In this document: positions 4,290-5,137 of the stretch, in pieces
Layout of the letters: the number at the start of each line of letters is the position of its first letter
Numbering within the stretch: the stretch's first letter is position 1
Origin: Actinomycetes bacterium
GTDB lineage: Bacteria; Actinomycetota; Thermoleophilia; Solirubrobacterales; Solirubrobacteraceae
Length of the DNA: 5,137 nt
Direction of reading: 5' to 3'
Assembly (NCBI GenBank): GCA_023429855.1
Contig: JAEZDB010000091.1
Coordinates: 1-5,137 of the forward strand
Made by a program: the position numbers and the translations under genes
The notes under the pieces: model-generated
Seen by the model: only the letters and a program-made list of their open reading frames with translations
Databases searched by the model: none
What the model was told of the DNA's origin: nothing

Positions 4290-5137
4290 CTACGCCGTCG
4301 GGCTCGGCGCGAGGTTCAGCGCGATCGTATTGCCGCCGCCGGCGGTCAGCGGGGAGACGAGGCCGTTGAGTGCGCCGCAGCCGTTGAGGTCGCTGATCTT
4401 GTAGGTGCCGGCGATCGGGCCGCCCTCGAGCGGCTTGAACTCGTCCTGTGTGGATTGCAGGTTGATGTCGCTCAGCTGCCGCGTTTGGCAGCTGTTGCCA
4501 CCGGCCAGCGGGATTGCCCCGAACAACTTGATCTCCTTGACCTTGATGCGGACCTTCGAGTTGGTCTTCAGCACCCCGTCGACCAGCGTTCCCGTCGTCT
4601 TGCCCGACGGGGCAAAGGCGACCTTCGCCGTCACCGGCAGGAACCCAGCGGCGACGAGGCGGCCCGACGTGTCAGCCAGCGTGAGGTCGGCAGTGAACGC
4701 ACCGGTCGCGATGGTGAGTTCGGCGCTGATCGAGCCCTTCAGGGCGAGCGTGCCCTTTGTCAGCGTCTTGAGCGTGGTGGAGCCGGCGAGCCCGTACGCG
4801 TACTTGATCGTCGGCGGCGGCAGCGGGTTGGTCGGCGTCTTGATGACCGCGGACTCGCCGAACGCCTGCTGGCCGTCGTTGTCGATCGCGACGATGCGGA
4901 ACGCGTAGGTCGAGCCAGCGGTGAGCCCGGTCGCGGTGAACGTGTTCGTGGTCGACGAGCCGACCTTCACGTCGTCGCGGTAGACGTCGTAGCTGACGAC
5001 TTCGCCGTCGAGGTCGGTTGAAGGCTCCCAGGTGAGCTTGACCGAGGTCTGCGTGGTCTCGCTCGGCACCGGAGCGCCAGGCGGCGTCGGCTCGACCGGG
5101 GCCGCGCCGCGGCACGGCGTCCCGGGCGCGCCCCGGG
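4290..5137 (-). CDS. Secreted-type protein with fibronectin type III domain and beta-rich C-terminal domain (partial, N-terminus missing)
   Basis: The frame is open through the right edge, so the true start and any signal peptide are outside the window; the GTG at 5069 lies inside the first domain and is not a likely start. From the edge inward there is a Pro/Thr-rich linker (VEPTPPGAPV), then a fibronectin type III domain of ~85 residues with SVKLTWEPSTD, VVSYDVYRDD, GLTAGSTYAFRIVAIDNDG and a closing VIKTPT. After a proline hinge (NPLPPPT) comes a ~170-residue region rich in Thr, Gly, Ser and alternating hydrophobic residues, apparently all beta. It has two cysteines (NSCQT and NGCGALNG, ~37 residues apart) that could form a disulfide, and ends SPLTAGGGNTIALNL. 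Fibronectin domains serve extracellular adhesion or spacing, often beside carbohydrate-active enzymes. No catalytic or anchoring motif is seen. Low charge and few Cys fit export. The C-terminal domain resembles ones in other actinobacterial exported proteins, but I cannot name the family. Confidence 0.85.
   Translation of the reverse strand, partial: RGAPGTPCRGAAPVEPTPPGAPVPSETTQTSVKLTWEPSTDLDGEVVSYDVYRDDVKVGSSTTNTFTATGLTAGSTYAFRIVAIDNDGQQAFGESAVIKTPTNPLPPPTIKYAYGLAGSTTLKTLTKGTLALKGSISAELTIATGAFTADLTLADTSGRLVAAGFLPVTAKVAFAPSGKTTGTLVDGVLKTNSKVRIKVKEIKLFGAIPLAGGNSCQTRQLSDINLQSTQDEFKPLEGGPIAGTYKISDLNGCGALNGLVSPLTAGGGNTIALNLAPSPTA

Noticed and set aside
5121..5137. CCCGGG repeated at the right edge and GC-rich similarity with the left edge (CGCGCCGCGGC)
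   Set aside because: Low-complexity GC sequence within coding frames; too short to argue for a circular molecule or terminal repeats.
1..5137. CRISPR arrays, tRNA or rRNA genes, transposases, phage genes
   Set aside because: No regularly spaced repeats, cloverleaf or rRNA-like stretches, or transposase/integrase motifs were seen on either strand.

Overview
The window is GC-rich (about 70% by eye), densely coded DNA whose reading frames end almost every codon in G or C. With double-GNAT acetyltransferases, a VapBC pair, many TetR/MerR regulators and a secreted fibronectin type III protein, it looks like Actinomycetota. A soil lineage such as Thermoleophilia/Solirubrobacterales is possible, but that is an impression and not a placement. 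Both ends cut through genes, so this is probably a short contig.

Layout, left to right. (1) Bases 1-206, plus strand: C-terminal end of a probable TetR-type regulator, with a possible frame break in a run of five Gs. (2) 220-1127, minus: a double-GNAT acetyltransferase, broken once near 747-754; the likely cause is loss of one copy of a 4-base tandem repeat. (3) 1173-1864, plus: a VapB-like ribbon-helix-helix antitoxin and a VapC-like PIN-domain toxin, overlapping by 4 bases (GTGA) and followed by a hairpin. (4) 1892-2485, minus: a TetR regulator with a perfect 6+6 palindrome in its promoter. (5) 2557-3297, minus: a MerR-type regulator with a long helical C-terminal part, ending in a 7-bp hairpin. 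(6) 3298-3656: a 359-base divergent gap holding a 20-base inverted repeat (19/20 match), three further small hairpins and an AT-richer promoter zone with a repeated AAyGTAAC motif. (7) 3657-4286, plus: a second complete TetR regulator. (8) 4290 to the right edge, minus: the C-terminal part of a secreted protein with a fibronectin type III domain and a beta-rich C-terminal domain carrying two cysteines.

How the genes work together: only vapB-vapC form an evident operon. The rest are single units separated by convergent ends, hairpins or divergent starts. Three or four transcription factors sit here with no obvious target enzyme or transporter beside them, so their regulons must be mainly outside the window or limited to themselves. 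Several starts lack a Shine-Dalgarno sequence but have TAnnnT 6-7 bases upstream, which suggests leaderless transcripts.

I did not find a clearly new multi-gene system. The most unusual structure is the hairpin-rich divergent gap at 3327-3471.
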